Assembly: GCF_013155125.1 (NCBI RefSeq)
Contig: NZ_CP053564.1
Span: forward strand, 379,501-443,500
DNA length: 64,000 nt
Source of the DNA: Pseudonocardia broussonetiae
GTDB lineage: Bacteria > Actinomycetota > Actinomycetes > Mycobacteriales > Pseudonocardiaceae
Direction: 5' to 3'
Below the pieces are notes generated by a model. The model saw nothing but the letters and a program-made list of their open reading frames with translations, was not told the origin of the DNA and searched no databases. Of this stretch, positions 37,105 through 46,045 are shown piece by piece; position 1 is the stretch's first letter; every line of letters starts with the position of its first letter. The translations under genes were made by a program, and so were the position numbers.

Positions 37105-37770
37105 TCAGGCGGCCGCGGCCGGCCGCGTCCGGCGGACGGCGCGGCGGGCCGCGACGACGGTGGAGGCGGCCACGGCGAAGGGCACCGGGATCACGGCGAC
37201 CTCGACGACGGCCAGGACCGCGAGCTGGTCGGCGAGGTAGAGCGCCGCGCGGACGACGGCGTTGACGAGCGCGATGGCGGCCGCGACGAGCGAGGTGACC
37301 GTGTACACGCGCCGCAGCGGGGCGTGCCGGCGCCAGTCGCGCGGCCCGCCCGCCAGCCGGTTGAGCGCGACGCCCGTCAGCGGGCGCCCGACGAGCACCG
37401 AGCCGAGGAAGACCAGCGTCCACGCCACGGGGAGCAGGGTGGGGACGAGGAAGAAGGCCCGGGCCTCCCCGACGAGGGCCGCGACCAGCGCGCAGACCCC
37501 GGCGACGACGAGGCCGACCACCGCTCCCCGCACGGACTCCCGGCGCGCGAGGTGCACCCCGAACGCCGCGGGCGCGGCCACGCCGAGGGCGACGAACGCC
37601 CAGCCCAGGCCGCCGAGGCTGTTGCCGGCGACGAACGCGACGGTGGGGGCGGCGGCGACGGCGATCCCGACCCAGCCCCCGGCGCTCGCCAGGGCCTGAC
37701 GGGCGACGCTCGACGGCTCGTCGTCGGTCGGGGGCTGCCGGGCGGGTGAGGTGGTCGGCTGGTTCGTCAC
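37105..37770 (-). CDS. DUF3159 membrane protein
   Basis: A 221-residue protein with about six hydrophobic segments. [62 protein letters not shown] and [30 protein letters not shown] are the conserved blocks of the actinobacterial DUF3159 family. Function unknown. GTG start with GGAGGAG upstream. First gene of a two-gene operon with the SDR. Confidence 0.75.
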   Translation of the reverse strand: MTNQPTTSPARQPPTDDEPSSVARQALASAGGWVGIAVAAAPTVAFVAGNSLGGLGWAFVALGVAAPAAFGVHLARRESVRGAVVGLVVAGVCALVAALVGEARAFFLVPTLLPVAWTLVFLGSVLVGRPLTGVALNRLAGGPRDWRRHAPLRRVYTVTSLVAAAIALVNAVVRAALYLADQLAVLAVVEVAVIPVPFAVAASTVVAARRAVRRTRPAAAA

Positions 37771-37824
37771 GTGGTGCTCCTCCGGTGCGGCTCGGGGTGT
37801 GCCACCGAGACTCGCGCCTCGCCG

Positions 37825-37845
37825 GGCAGGCAGCCACGGCCTGCC
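37825..37845. promoter_or_regulatory. Palindrome upstream of second XRE module
   Basis: GGCAGGC, 7 nt, GCCTGCC, perfect arms, between DUF3159 and the XRE gene. It includes GCAGGCAGCCACGG, nearly the same as the motif near the first XRE gene (19654-19667). Confidence 0.5.
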
Positions 37846-37947
37846 GATCCCCCTCTCCCGCTCCCCGAAGGGGGGATCGACGATCCGTGGCTGCGCGGGC
37901 GATCCGGCGGTAGGAACGGGGGAGCACCGACGAGAGGGCGGCACACG

Positions 37948-38787
37948 ATGATCGACCGGGCAGGGCTGGCGGGGTTCCTCCGGCGACGGCGGGAGGCGGT
38001 GCAGCCCGAGGACGTCGGTCTGCCGCGGGGGCAGCGCCGCCGGACCAGCGGGCTGCGGCGCGAGGAGGTGGCGGCGCTGTGCCACATGTCGGCCGACTAC
38101 TACTCGCGGCTCGAACGGGAGCGCGGCCCGCAGCCGTCGCCGCAGATGATCGCCTCGATCGCCCAGGGACTGCACCTGTCCCTCGACGAGCGCGACCACC
38201 TGTTCCGCCTCGCCGGCCACAACCCGCCCGCCCGCGGCACGGTCAGCGAGCACATCAGCCCCGGCCTGCTGCGCATCCTCGACCGGCTCGACGACACGCC
38301 CGCCGAGGTCGTCACCGAGCTGGGCGAGACGCTGCGGCAGAGCCCGCTGGGCGTCGCCCTGACCGGTGACACCACGCGCTTCACGGGCCCGGCGCGCAGC
38401 ATCGGCTACCGCTGGTTCACCGACCCCGCCAGCCGCCGGATCTACGCCCCCGAGGACCACCCGCTCCTGTCCCGGATGTTCGCCTCGGGCCTGCGGCGGG
38501 TCGTCACCCTGCGCGGCCCAGGCTCCCGGGCGGCCCACCTCGCCGACCTGCTCGTCGGGCAGAGCGAGGAGTTCCGCACGGCCTGGGACGAGCACGAGAT
38601 CGGTGTCCGCCCCGGCGGGTCCAAGCGCTTCGACCACCCCGAGCTCGGCCGCCTCGAGCTGCACTGCCAGACCCTGCTCGACCCGGAGCAGTCGCACACC
38701 CTGCTCGTCTACACCGCCGCCGCGGGCAGCGAGAGCTACGACAAGCTGCAGCTGCTGTCGGTCATCGGGGCGCAGGCGCTGTCCTGA
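37948..38787 (+). CDS. XRE-family regulator with MmyB-like ligand domain (second copy)
   Basis: A 279-residue paralogue of the regulator at 19712. HTH at about 33-70 ([25 protein letters not shown]). The ligand domain includes the [22 protein letters not shown] region, [18 protein letters not shown] and the closing [17 protein letters not shown] and [12 protein letters not shown] strands. ATG 37948. Probably controls the divergent DUF3159-SDR operon through the palindrome at 37825-37845. Confidence 0.87.
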   Translation: MIDRAGLAGFLRRRREAVQPEDVGLPRGQRRRTSGLRREEVAALCHMSADYYSRLERERGPQPSPQMIASIAQGLHLSLDERDHLFRLAGHNPPARGTVSEHISPGLLRILDRLDDTPAEVVTELGETLRQSPLGVALTGDTTRFTGPARSIGYRWFTDPASRRIYAPEDHPLLSRMFASGLRRVVTLRGPGSRAAHLADLLVGQSEEFRTAWDEHEIGVRPGGSKRFDHPELGRLELHCQTLLDPEQSHTLLVYTAAAGSESYDKLQLLSVIGAQALS

Positions 38788-38798
38788 CGCCCGACGGC

Positions 38799-39596
38799 TC
38801 ACGCCCGCCCGAAGTCCGGCTGCCGCTTCCCGGCGAACGCCGCCCACCCCTCCGCCGCGCCGCCCGCGGCGACGTGCCGTGCGCTCACCCGGGACTCGTG
38901 GGCCAGGGCCTCGTCGAGGGTGAGGTCGGCCTGCGCGTCGACCAGCAGCTTCATCGCGCGCAGCCCGTCCGGGCTCCGGCCGGCGAGCAGCGCGGTGAGG
39001 CGGGCCGTGGCGTCGGCCAGCCCGTCGTCGGGGACGACCTCGTTGACCAGCCCCCACCGCTGCATCTGCTCGGCCGGCACCGACTCGGCGGTGTACATCA
39101 GCCACTTCGCAGGCCCGACCCCGATCCGGCGGGGCAACCGGACCGATCCGCCGCCGCCGGGAACGAGGCCGTAGCGCGCGTGGGCGTCGCCGAAGCGGGC
39201 GGACGCCGTGGCCAGGACCAGGTCGCAGCACAGGACGAGCTCGAGGCCGCCCGCGACGGCCCAGCCGTGGACGGCGGCCACCACCGGCACGGGCAGCCGC
39301 TCGACGCGGCGGAGCACGGCGCTGATCGCGTCGAAGTACCGCGCGGCCCCGCCCGGCTCGGCGGACTCGGCGGCCGTCGCCGCGGAGAGGTCGCCCCCGG
39401 CGCAGAACGCCCGCCCGCTGCCCCGGACGACCACGCACCGCACCGCGTCGTCGGCCTCGACGTCGGCGCAGGCGCGGTCGAGCGCCGCGACCAGGTCGGG
39501 GCTGAGGCTGTTGAGCGCGGCCGGCCGGGACAGGACCAGCTCGACGACACCGGCCCGCCGCACGACCTCGAGCACTCCCCCGGCCTCAGATCGCAC
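38799..39596 (-). CDS. Enoyl-CoA hydratase/isomerase
   Basis: A 265-residue crotonase-fold protein. The oxyanion-hole segments are GRAFCAGGDLS (about 61-71) and HGWAVAGGLELVLCCD (about 109-124). The helix GPAKWLMYTAESVPAEQMQRWGLVNEVV and the C-terminus FAGKRQPDF are typical. The Glu residues of a true hydratase are not clearly both present, so isomerase or hydrolase activity is possible. The start overlaps the CoA-ligase stop by 11 bp, so it acts with that enzyme. Confidence 0.86.
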   Translation of the reverse strand: MRSEAGGVLEVVRRAGVVELVLSRPAALNSLSPDLVAALDRACADVEADDAVRCVVVRGSGRAFCAGGDLSAATAAESAEPGGAARYFDAISAVLRRVERLPVPVVAAVHGWAVAGGLELVLCCDLVLATASARFGDAHARYGLVPGGGGSVRLPRRIGVGPAKWLMYTAESVPAEQMQRWGLVNEVVPDDGLADATARLTALLAGRSPDGLRAMKLLVDAQADLTLDEALAHESRVSARHVAAGGAAEGWAAFAGKRQPDFGRA

Positions 39597-41142
39597 GCGC
39601 GCGCCCCTCCCAGTACTGCTCGCGGACGACCCGCTTGAGCACCTTCCCCGCCGCGCTGCGCGGCAGGGCCTCCACGATCCGCACCGCCTTGGGCGCCTTG
39701 ACCCCGCCCAGCTCCTCGCGCAGCGCGGCCCGCAGCTCGTCGACGTCGAGCTCCGCGCCGTCCTTCAGCTCGACGAACGCGGTCACCGCCTCGCCCCACT
39801 TGTCGTCGGGCAGGCCGACCACGGCGCAGTCGCGCACCGCGGGGTGCCGCCAGATCGCCTGCTCGACCTCGGCGGGGTACACGTTGAAGCCGCCGGAGAT
39901 GATCATGTCCTTCTTCCGGTCGACGAGGTAGACGAAGCCGTCCTCGTCCCGCTCGCCGACGTCGCCCGTGTGGAACCAGCCGTGCGCGAGCACCCGGGCC
40001 TCCTCGTCCGGGTCGTCGACGTACCCCGCCATCACGGTGCCGCTCCGGCAGACGATCTCGCCGCGCTGCCCGGGGCCGAGCAGCCGGGCGTCGTCGTCCA
40101 TGATCCCGATCTCGGTGAACGGCCCCGGCCGGCCGCAGCTGAGCAGCCGGCGCGCGAGCCGGGGGTCGGCCAGCGCCTCCGCGTGGTCGCGCGGGAGCAG
40201 GAACGCGAGGACGACCGGGGCCTCGGTGAGCCCGTAGGTCTGCGCCAGTACGGGACCGAACACGTCCATGGCCTCGCGGAGCTTCTCGACCGACATCGGG
40301 GCGCCGCCGTAGATCATGTAGCGGAGCGAGGAGTAGTCGAAGTCGCCGATCCGCGGGTGCGCGAGCAGCGTGTAGACCAGCGTGGGCGGCAGGAACAGCG
40401 TGGTCACGCGCTCCCGGTCGATCGCCTCCAGGATCTGCAGCGGGTCGGGCGCCGGGAGGGTGACCAGCGTGCCGCCCTGGGAGAGCAGGGTCGTCGCGAA
40501 GTAGCCGGCCGCGTGCGTCAGCGGCGCCGCGGCGAGCGTGACCGGCGGGACGTCGTAGTGCATGAGGCTCTGGTAGTTCGCGACCATCGCCTCGAAGCCC
40601 CGGTTGGTGTGCCGCACCCCCTTCGGCCGTCCGGTGGTGCCGCTGGTGCTCGGGAGGAGGACGACGTCGTCCGGCCCGCTCGGGCAGTCGACCGGCGGCC
40701 CGTCCGGCGGGAGCCAGGCCGCGAGGTCGGGGACGCCGGGGACGACGGCGGGACCGTCGATCTGCACCGCGGTGCGGAGCCCGGCGACCTCGGCGACCGC
40801 CCGCGCGGCGTCCGGGGCCACCGCGGAGTGGAAGAACAGGTGCCGGGCGCCCAGCCGCTCGAGGACCGCGAGGTTCTCGGCGACGCCGTTGCGGACGTTG
40901 ACCGGGATCCACGGGTGCCCGCCGCGCGCCGCGCCGAACTGGCACGCGACGCCCATCGGGTCGTTCGGCGTCCAGATCGCGACCGGCTCACCCGGGCCGA
41001 CGCCCTCGCGCCGCAGTCCGCGGGCGATCCGGTGGGTCAGTGCGACGAGCTCGCGGTAGGTCCAGCGGCGTGGCCCCGCCCGCAGTGCGTCGCGGGTGCC
41101 GTAGAGCTCGGCACCGCGGTCGAGGAAGTCGATGTAGCGCAT
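39586..41142 (-). CDS. Acyl-CoA synthetase (ANL family)
   Basis: A 518-residue CoA ligase. The phosphate loop is STSGTTGRPKGV (about 164-175), followed by QTYGLTEAPVVL, GYVDDPDEEAR, HTGDVGERDEDGFVYLVDRKKDMIISGGFNVYP, and the catalytic Lys in RSAAGKVLKRV. The YGLTEAP and PLTHAAG segments fit ligases for medium or aromatic acids rather than acetate. ATG 41142 has AAGGAAA upstream. Forms a two-gene unit with the enoyl-CoA hydratase and is divergent from a TetR regulator. Confidence 0.87.
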   Translation of the reverse strand: MRYIDFLDRGAELYGTRDALRAGPRRWTYRELVALTHRIARGLRREGVGPGEPVAIWTPNDPMGVACQFGAARGGHPWIPVNVRNGVAENLAVLERLGARHLFFHSAVAPDAARAVAEVAGLRTAVQIDGPAVVPGVPDLAAWLPPDGPPVDCPSGPDDVVLLPSTSGTTGRPKGVRHTNRGFEAMVANYQSLMHYDVPPVTLAAAPLTHAAGYFATTLLSQGGTLVTLPAPDPLQILEAIDRERVTTLFLPPTLVYTLLAHPRIGDFDYSSLRYMIYGGAPMSVEKLREAMDVFGPVLAQTYGLTEAPVVLAFLLPRDHAEALADPRLARRLLSCGRPGPFTEIGIMDDDARLLGPGQRGEIVCRSGTVMAGYVDDPDEEARVLAHGWFHTGDVGERDEDGFVYLVDRKKDMIISGGFNVYPAEVEQAIWRHPAVRDCAVVGLPDDKWGEAVTAFVELKDGAELDVDELRAALREELGGVKAPKAVRIVEALPRSAAGKVLKRVVREQYWEGRARAI

Positions 41143-41234
41143 CGGGTTTCCTTTCTCGTTCCGGTCCACCGGTGGGTCGAGCCCGGGCCGGTGTCACGGC
41201 GTCCGTATCCTCGGTCGGGTCGGGAGGAGCGGGG

Positions 41235-41876
41235 ATGGCGAAGGCGGGATCGGCGGAGCGCGGCGCCGACGCGGCGCCCGGCGCCCGGCGCCGCAAGCAG
41301 CACGCCCGCCGGCAGGAGGTCCTCGACACCGCCGCCCGGATGTTCTTCGAGCGCGGGTACGAGGCCACCACGACGCAGGACATCGGGGCGGCGCTCGGGC
41401 TGCTCAAGGGCAGCGTCTACTACTACATCTCCAGCAAGCAGGACCTGCTGTTCGAGCTCGTCCAGCAGTACCACGACGACACCCGCGAGCACTTCGAGCC
41501 GATCCTGGCCTCGGACGCGCCGCCGGTCGACAAGCTGCGCGAGCTGATCATGGTCGACACCGCGCACACCGCCCGGAACCTCGAGCGCTCCACGCTCTTC
41601 TACACCGAGTGGCGCTCGCTGCCGCAGGAGCGCCGGAGCGTGATCGTGGCCGAGCGCGCCCGGCACGAGAGCGCCGTCCAGGAGTGGATCGTGGCGGCCC
41701 AGGCCGCGGGCGCCATCCGGCCCGAGGTCGACGCGAAGATCGCCTCGTTCGCGATCTTCGGCATGGTCAACTCGGTGTACCGCTGGTTCACCCCGGACGG
41801 CCGCAAGTCGGCCGAGGAGATCGGCCGGGACTTCAGCGACCTCGTGCTCGGCGGCCTGCTGACGGCTGCGGACTGA
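41235..41876 (+). CDS. TetR-family regulator
   Basis: A 213-residue TetR protein. HTH: VLDTAARMFFERGYEATTTQDIGAALGLLKGSVYYYISSKQDLLFELV at about 30-78. The ligand domain with YTEWRSLPQERRSVIVAERARHES and a C-terminal WFTPDGRKSAEEIGRDFSDLVLGGL resembles KstR2/FadR-like TetR proteins that sense CoA thioesters. It is divergent from the CoA-ligase gene, 92 bp away, and likely represses it. A basic RRRKQHARR segment precedes the HTH. ATG with GGAGGAG. Confidence 0.88.
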   Translation: MAKAGSAERGADAAPGARRRKQHARRQEVLDTAARMFFERGYEATTTQDIGAALGLLKGSVYYYISSKQDLLFELVQQYHDDTREHFEPILASDAPPVDKLRELIMVDTAHTARNLERSTLFYTEWRSLPQERRSVIVAERARHESAVQEWIVAAQAAGAIRPEVDAKIASFAIFGMVNSVYRWFTPDGRKSAEEIGRDFSDLVLGGLLTAAD

Positions 41877-41889
41877 CTCCCCCGCCCGT

Positions 41890-42108
41890 TCACGCACGGC
41901 GCAGCCCCCGCTCGTCCAGGAACCCGCCGCACCGGCGCCACGCGTCATCGTGCCCGGGATGGGTCGGCAGCTGCAGGGAGGCGTGCGGCGCGGAGTCCAC
42001 GTACCCGTCGTGGTGCCCGAGCAGCTCCCTGAGGTCCTCGCCGGGCGGGACCCGCAGGTGGGTCTGCCACGCGAGCAGGTCGGGCGGGACGCCGTGCACC
42101 GCGGTCAC
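41890..42108 (-). CDS. Small protein coupled to enoyl-CoA hydratase
   Basis: A 72-residue ORF whose GTG start overlaps the stop of the enoyl-CoA hydratase gene (GTGA), so it would be translationally coupled. It is polar and rich in His, Asp and Leu (PPDLLAWQTHLRV, LGHHDGYVDSAPHA, THPGHDDAWRRCGGF). No family is recognised and there is no membrane segment. The overlap and a codon use like its neighbours support it; its shortness argues for caution. Confidence 0.4.
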   Translation of the reverse strand: MTAVHGVPPDLLAWQTHLRVPPGEDLRELLGHHDGYVDSAPHASLQLPTHPGHDDAWRRCGGFLDERGLRRA

Positions 42109-42947
42109 GTCCCCGTGAACGACGGGGACCGCTTCTCCGCGAAGGCCGCGAGGCCCTCCTGGGCGTCGTTGCTGGTGAGGCAGTACCGGCTGGCGGTCTC
42201 ACGCTCCAGCCGCAGGCCCGCGGTGACCGCGGTGCCCTCCCAGTACGCGGCGTTCAGGGTGCGCTTGGCGTGCGCCACGGCCAGCGGCGAGCGGGCCGCG
42301 ATGCCGCGGGCGATCCCGATCCCGGCCGCGCGCAGGTCGGCGTCCGGCACGACCCGGCTGACCAGCCCCCACTCGAGCGCCTCGGTCGCCGGCAGCAGCC
42401 GGCCCGTGAAGACCAGCTCCCGGGCCCGGGCCGGGCCGACCGCGCGGGGCAGCAGGGTGAGCGACCCGCCCCCGCCCATCTGGCCGTAGGGCAGGTGGGC
42501 GTCACCGATCCGCGCCGACTCCGCCGCGATCGCGAAGTCGCACCCGAGCAGCAGCTCGATCCCGCCCGCGACGGCGACGCCGTTGACCAGCGCGATCACC
42601 GGCGTTCCGGCGGCGCCGATCTCGCCGAGCAGCGCGTGCAGGTCGCCGAGGAAGGCCGGGAACCCGACGGGGTCGCGCTGCAGGGAGCGGTACTTCTTCA
42701 TGTCCCCGCCCGCGGAGAACGCCCGGCCGGCGCCGGTCAGCGCGATCGCCCGCACCCGCGGGTCGGCGTCGAGGGTCACCAGCGCCGCCCGCAACGCCCG
42801 GATCGCGTCGTGGTCGAGCGGGTTGAGCTCGGCGGGGCGGTCCAGGGTGAGGACGGCGAGCTCGGCGTCGTCGGGGACGTCGAACGGCGGCCCCGACCCG
42901 TTCACCGCCGGCCCCGCGAGGCCGATCCTGTCGGTCCGCACGCTCAT
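42105..42947 (-). CDS. Enoyl-CoA hydratase/isomerase
   Basis: A 280-residue crotonase-family protein. Key segments: GRAFSAGGDMKKY (about 76-88), NGVAVAGGIELLLGCDFAIA (about 125-144), GDAHLPYGQMGGGGSLTLLPRAVG and a C-terminal FAEKRSPSF. The ATG overlaps the stop of the upstream CoA ligase (ATGA). With that ligase and the MHS transporter it forms an operon for use of an imported acid. Confidence 0.87.
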   Translation of the reverse strand: MSVRTDRIGLAGPAVNGSGPPFDVPDDAELAVLTLDRPAELNPLDHDAIRALRAALVTLDADPRVRAIALTGAGRAFSAGGDMKKYRSLQRDPVGFPAFLGDLHALLGEIGAAGTPVIALVNGVAVAGGIELLLGCDFAIAAESARIGDAHLPYGQMGGGGSLTLLPRAVGPARARELVFTGRLLPATEALEWGLVSRVVPDADLRAAGIGIARGIAARSPLAVAHAKRTLNAAYWEGTAVTAGLRLERETASRYCLTSNDAQEGLAAFAEKRSPSFTGT

Positions 42948-44485
42948 GCGCCGCTCACCCGTCCCTCGTGCCCCGCCCAGTGGGGTTCGCGCAGGACCCG
43001 GCGCTGCACCTTGCCGGTCGGCGAGACCGGGAGCGGCTCCGTGGTCAGCCGGACCCGTCCCGGCTTCTGGTGCCTCCCGAGCGTGGTGGCGACCAGCTCG
43101 GCCACCTCGTCCTCGGTCACCGCGGCCCCGGCCTCGACGACGCACACCGCCATCGGGGTCTCGCCCCACTTCGGGTCCGGGATGCCGAACACCGCGACCT
43201 CGCGGACGTGCGGGTGCCCGGCGATGATCGTCTCGAGCTCGGCGGGCCAGATGTTGAAGCCCCCGGAGACGATCATGTCGTCGGCCCGGTCGAGCAGGTA
43301 GAGGTAGCCGTTGGCGTCGAGGCGGCCGATGTCGCCCGTGCGGACCCAGCCGTCGACGAGGCGGTCGGCCGTCCGCTCCGGGTCACCCCAGTAGCCGCGC
43401 ATCTGCGCCTCGACCTGCGTCCAGATCTCGCCGACGTCGCCGGGGCAGAGGACGGCCCCGTCCACGTCGCGGACCTCCAGCCGGCAGAACGGCAGCACCC
43501 GGCCCGCCGAGCGCATCGGGATCGATCCCGGCACGTCGGCGAACCACTCCTGCGGCGTCAGGAACGTCAGCGGCGTGGCCTCGGTCTGGCCGAAGACCTG
43601 GTACAGGACGTCCCCGAAGATGCGGCGCCCCGCCTCGATCGTGCGGTCGGTGATCGGCGAGCCGCCGACGAGCAGGCCCTGCAGCGCCGAGAAGTCCCGG
43701 CCGGCGGTGGCGGACGGCTCGGCGGCGACACCGGCCAGCATCGTCGGCGCGAGGAAGAGGTGGGTCACCCGGTGGGCCTCGGTGAGGTCGAGGGCGCTCG
43801 CCGCCGAGTAGGGGCCGTAGAGGACGTTGGTCGCGCCGGCCAGCCAGGCCGGCAGGAACAGGTAGCCGGCGGCGTGCGAGATCGGCGCCGCGTGCCCGAC
43901 CACGGAGTCCCAGCTCAGGGCGGGCAGCCGGTAGTACCAGTTGCGGCAGTTCACCAGCCAGTCGTGCTGGGTGTACCCGACGCCCTTGGGCCGCCCCGTG
44001 GTGCCCGACGAGTGCCGGATGACGTACCAGTCGTCCGGGCCCACCTCGACGTGCGGGTCCTGCGGCGACTGCTCCGCCAGCCAGCCCTCCCAGCCGGCGT
44101 CCCGGACGAGCACGGTGCGCAGCGAGGGCACGTCGTCCTCGAGCCCCTTCATCGCGTCGGCGTAGGGCTCCTCGGCGACGACGAGCACGCTCTCCGTCTG
44201 CGCCATCATCACCGCGTGCGCGTCCCGCGAGCTGCGGGGGTAGAGCGGCACGCGCACCGCGCCGGCGATGGCGGCGCCCAGGAACAGGTCGGCGGCGCCG
44301 AGCGTGTTGTCCTCCACGGCGGCGACCCGGTCGCCGGGGCGCACCCCGGCGGCGATCAGGCCGTTCGCCACCCGCACCCCGCGTTCCCACGCCTGGCCGA
44401 AGGTCAACGAGCGCTCGCCCGCCACCAGGGCGGTCCGGTCGCGGTGGAACCGCACGGACTGGCGCATCAAGCTCGGTACGTCCAT
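42944..44485 (-). CDS. Acyl-CoA synthetase (ANL family)
   Basis: A 513-residue CoA ligase. Phosphate loop HSSGTTGRPKGV (about 154-165), Thr/Glu motif YQVFGQTEATPL, hinge LLDRADDMIVSGGFNIWP, and the C-terminal Lys in SPTGKVQRRV. The start at ATG 44485 has GAGGAGG 7 nt upstream. Different from the ligase at 39586 in most variable regions, so it is not a recent duplicate. Its acid substrate is presumably that of the neighbouring MHS transporter. Confidence 0.87.
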   Translation of the reverse strand: MDVPSLMRQSVRFHRDRTALVAGERSLTFGQAWERGVRVANGLIAAGVRPGDRVAAVEDNTLGAADLFLGAAIAGAVRVPLYPRSSRDAHAVMMAQTESVLVVAEEPYADAMKGLEDDVPSLRTVLVRDAGWEGWLAEQSPQDPHVEVGPDDWYVIRHSSGTTGRPKGVGYTQHDWLVNCRNWYYRLPALSWDSVVGHAAPISHAAGYLFLPAWLAGATNVLYGPYSAASALDLTEAHRVTHLFLAPTMLAGVAAEPSATAGRDFSALQGLLVGGSPITDRTIEAGRRIFGDVLYQVFGQTEATPLTFLTPQEWFADVPGSIPMRSAGRVLPFCRLEVRDVDGAVLCPGDVGEIWTQVEAQMRGYWGDPERTADRLVDGWVRTGDIGRLDANGYLYLLDRADDMIVSGGFNIWPAELETIIAGHPHVREVAVFGIPDPKWGETPMAVCVVEAGAAVTEDEVAELVATTLGRHQKPGRVRLTTEPLPVSPTGKVQRRVLREPHWAGHEGRVSGA

Positions 44486-44511
44486 CGTCGTGCCTCCTCG
44501 TCGTCGGTCGG

Positions 44512-45885
44512 TCATCCGGTCTTCAGCGGCTTGCCCGCCATCTCGGGGATCGAGAGGACGGCGGGGATCGCGATGAGCGCGACGGCCATGATGTAGAAGG
44601 CGCCCACCACGGCACTGCCGCTCGCGTCCCCGAGCCAGGTCAGGAGGTAGGGCGCCGACCCGCCGAACACGGCGATGGCCAGGTTGTAGGTGATGCCGTG
44701 CCCGGTGACCCGCACGCTGGTGGAGAACAGCTCGATGATGGCCGGGTTGGTCACCGCCGTGAACGCGCCGGCCCCGATCCCCATGACCACCAGCCCGGCC
44801 ACCATCGGCCCCATCGCGCCGGAGGTGATCAGCAGGAACGCCGGCCAGGACAGCACCAGCAACCACACTCCCGAGGCGAGCAGGACTGGGCGGCGGCCGA
44901 TCCGGTCGGACAGCCGCGCGGCGACCAGCTCGGCACCCAGCATCGTGACGATCGCGAGCACCGTCGGCATGAACGCCATCGCGCCCTTCAGCCCCAGCGT
45001 CCGCACCGTGAAGCTCGGCAGGTAGCCGACCAGCATGAAGAAGGAGGCGGCGTTGAGCGAGGTGATCAGCACGGACTGGGAGAGCAGGCGCCACTGCCGC
45101 CGGCCCGACAGGGCGGCCGCGATCGGGTTGCGCCGCCGGCCCTGCCGGCGCTTGAGCTCCAGGAAGTACGGCGTCTCGTCGAGGCGCCGGCGGATGTAGA
45201 CCGCCACCACGCCCAGCGGCAGGGCCAGCAGGAAGGGGATCCGCCAGCCCCACTCCACCATCGCCTCCGGCGACAGCGTCAGGAGCAGCGCGGCGGGCAC
45301 CACCGTCCCGAGCAGGGTCCCCAGCGTGGCGCCGACGACGATGAGCGAGACGTAGAAGCCGCGCCGGGCCGCCGGCGCCTGCTCGGCGATGAACGAGACC
45401 GCTCCGGAGACCTCGCCCCCGCAGGAGAAGCCCTGCAGGAAGCGGAGGACCACGAGCAGGACCGGTGCCGCGACCCCGATCACGGCGTAGCCCGGGAGCA
45501 GGCCCATCAGCAGCGTCGACCCGGACATGAGCAGGATCGTCAGGGCCAGGGTGCGCTTGCGGCCGATCCGGTCCCCGAGCGGTCCCCAGAAGAAGCCGCC
45601 GAGCGGTCGGGCGAAGAACGCCAGGGCGAACACCGCCAGTGACGACAGCAGGGCGACCGTGGGATCGGCGATGGGGAAGAACACCGCGGCCATGGTCGTG
45701 GCCAGCACGCCGTAGGCCGAGAACTCGTAGAACTCGACCACCGAGCCGATCACGGCTCCGACCACGGTGCGCCGGAAGGCGCGGTCGGCGGCGGGATCCG
45801 GGGCTGCGGTTCCCGGGGCGACGGGTGCGGGCTGGTGTCCCGGTTCCTCGAGGAGGAGCTCCGGGTGCGCATCGTGCTGGGTCAT
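44512..45885 (-). CDS. MHS-type major facilitator transporter
   Basis: A 457-residue transporter with twelve predicted helices, of the metabolite:H+ symporter family (ProP, ShiA, KgtP relatives). Signature loops are GPLGDRIGRKRTL after helix 2, RFLQGFSCGGEVSGA in helix 4 and ARLSDRIGRRPVL in the second half. The EFYEFSAYGV start of helix 1 is typical of the family. The N-terminus has a polar leader of about 50 residues. First gene of a minus-strand operon with CoA ligase, hydratase and the small protein; it probably imports their carboxylic acid substrate. Confidence 0.88.
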   Translation of the reverse strand: MTQHDAHPELLLEEPGHQPAPVAPGTAAPDPAADRAFRRTVVGAVIGSVVEFYEFSAYGVLATTMAAVFFPIADPTVALLSSLAVFALAFFARPLGGFFWGPLGDRIGRKRTLALTILLMSGSTLLMGLLPGYAVIGVAAPVLLVVLRFLQGFSCGGEVSGAVSFIAEQAPAARRGFYVSLIVVGATLGTLLGTVVPAALLLTLSPEAMVEWGWRIPFLLALPLGVVAVYIRRRLDETPYFLELKRRQGRRRNPIAAALSGRRQWRLLSQSVLITSLNAASFFMLVGYLPSFTVRTLGLKGAMAFMPTVLAIVTMLGAELVAARLSDRIGRRPVLLASGVWLLVLSWPAFLLITSGAMGPMVAGLVVMGIGAGAFTAVTNPAIIELFSTSVRVTGHGITYNLAIAVFGGSAPYLLTWLGDASGSAVVGAFYIMAVALIAIPAVLSIPEMAGKPLKTG

Positions 45886-45937
45886 CGCGGCTCCTCCGCG
45901 TCGGGGGACGGGCGGTAGGCCTAGAATTCCACCCACC

Positions 45938-45981
45938 GTTTGAATAGGCGGACCATACGAGGGTGGTCCTCGTCACGTCAA
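45938..45981 (-). promoter_or_regulatory. Promoter and operator half of the MHS/CoA-ligase operon
   Basis: On the minus strand TTGACG (45981-45976), 18-nt spacer, TATGGT (45957-45952). The sequence GTTTGAATA (45938-45946 on the plus strand) overlaps the start point. It is the mirror of TATTCAAAC in the divergent promoter. Confidence 0.6.
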
Positions 45982-45985
45982 GGGG

Positions 45986-46019
45986 TTGCGCGGACCGGAG
46001 GATACGACCATATTCAAAC
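45986..46019 (+). promoter_or_regulatory. Promoter and operator half of the DUF35/thiolase operon
   Basis: TTGCGC (45986-45991), 17-nt spacer, CATATT (46009-46014), with TATTCAAAC (46011-46019) overlapping the -10. The inverted copy GTTTGAATA at 45938-45946 sits on the divergent promoter, so one regulator could shut both. Confidence 0.58.
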
Positions 46020-46045
46020 CACCGGTGGAACAAATGGAGGCTCCG

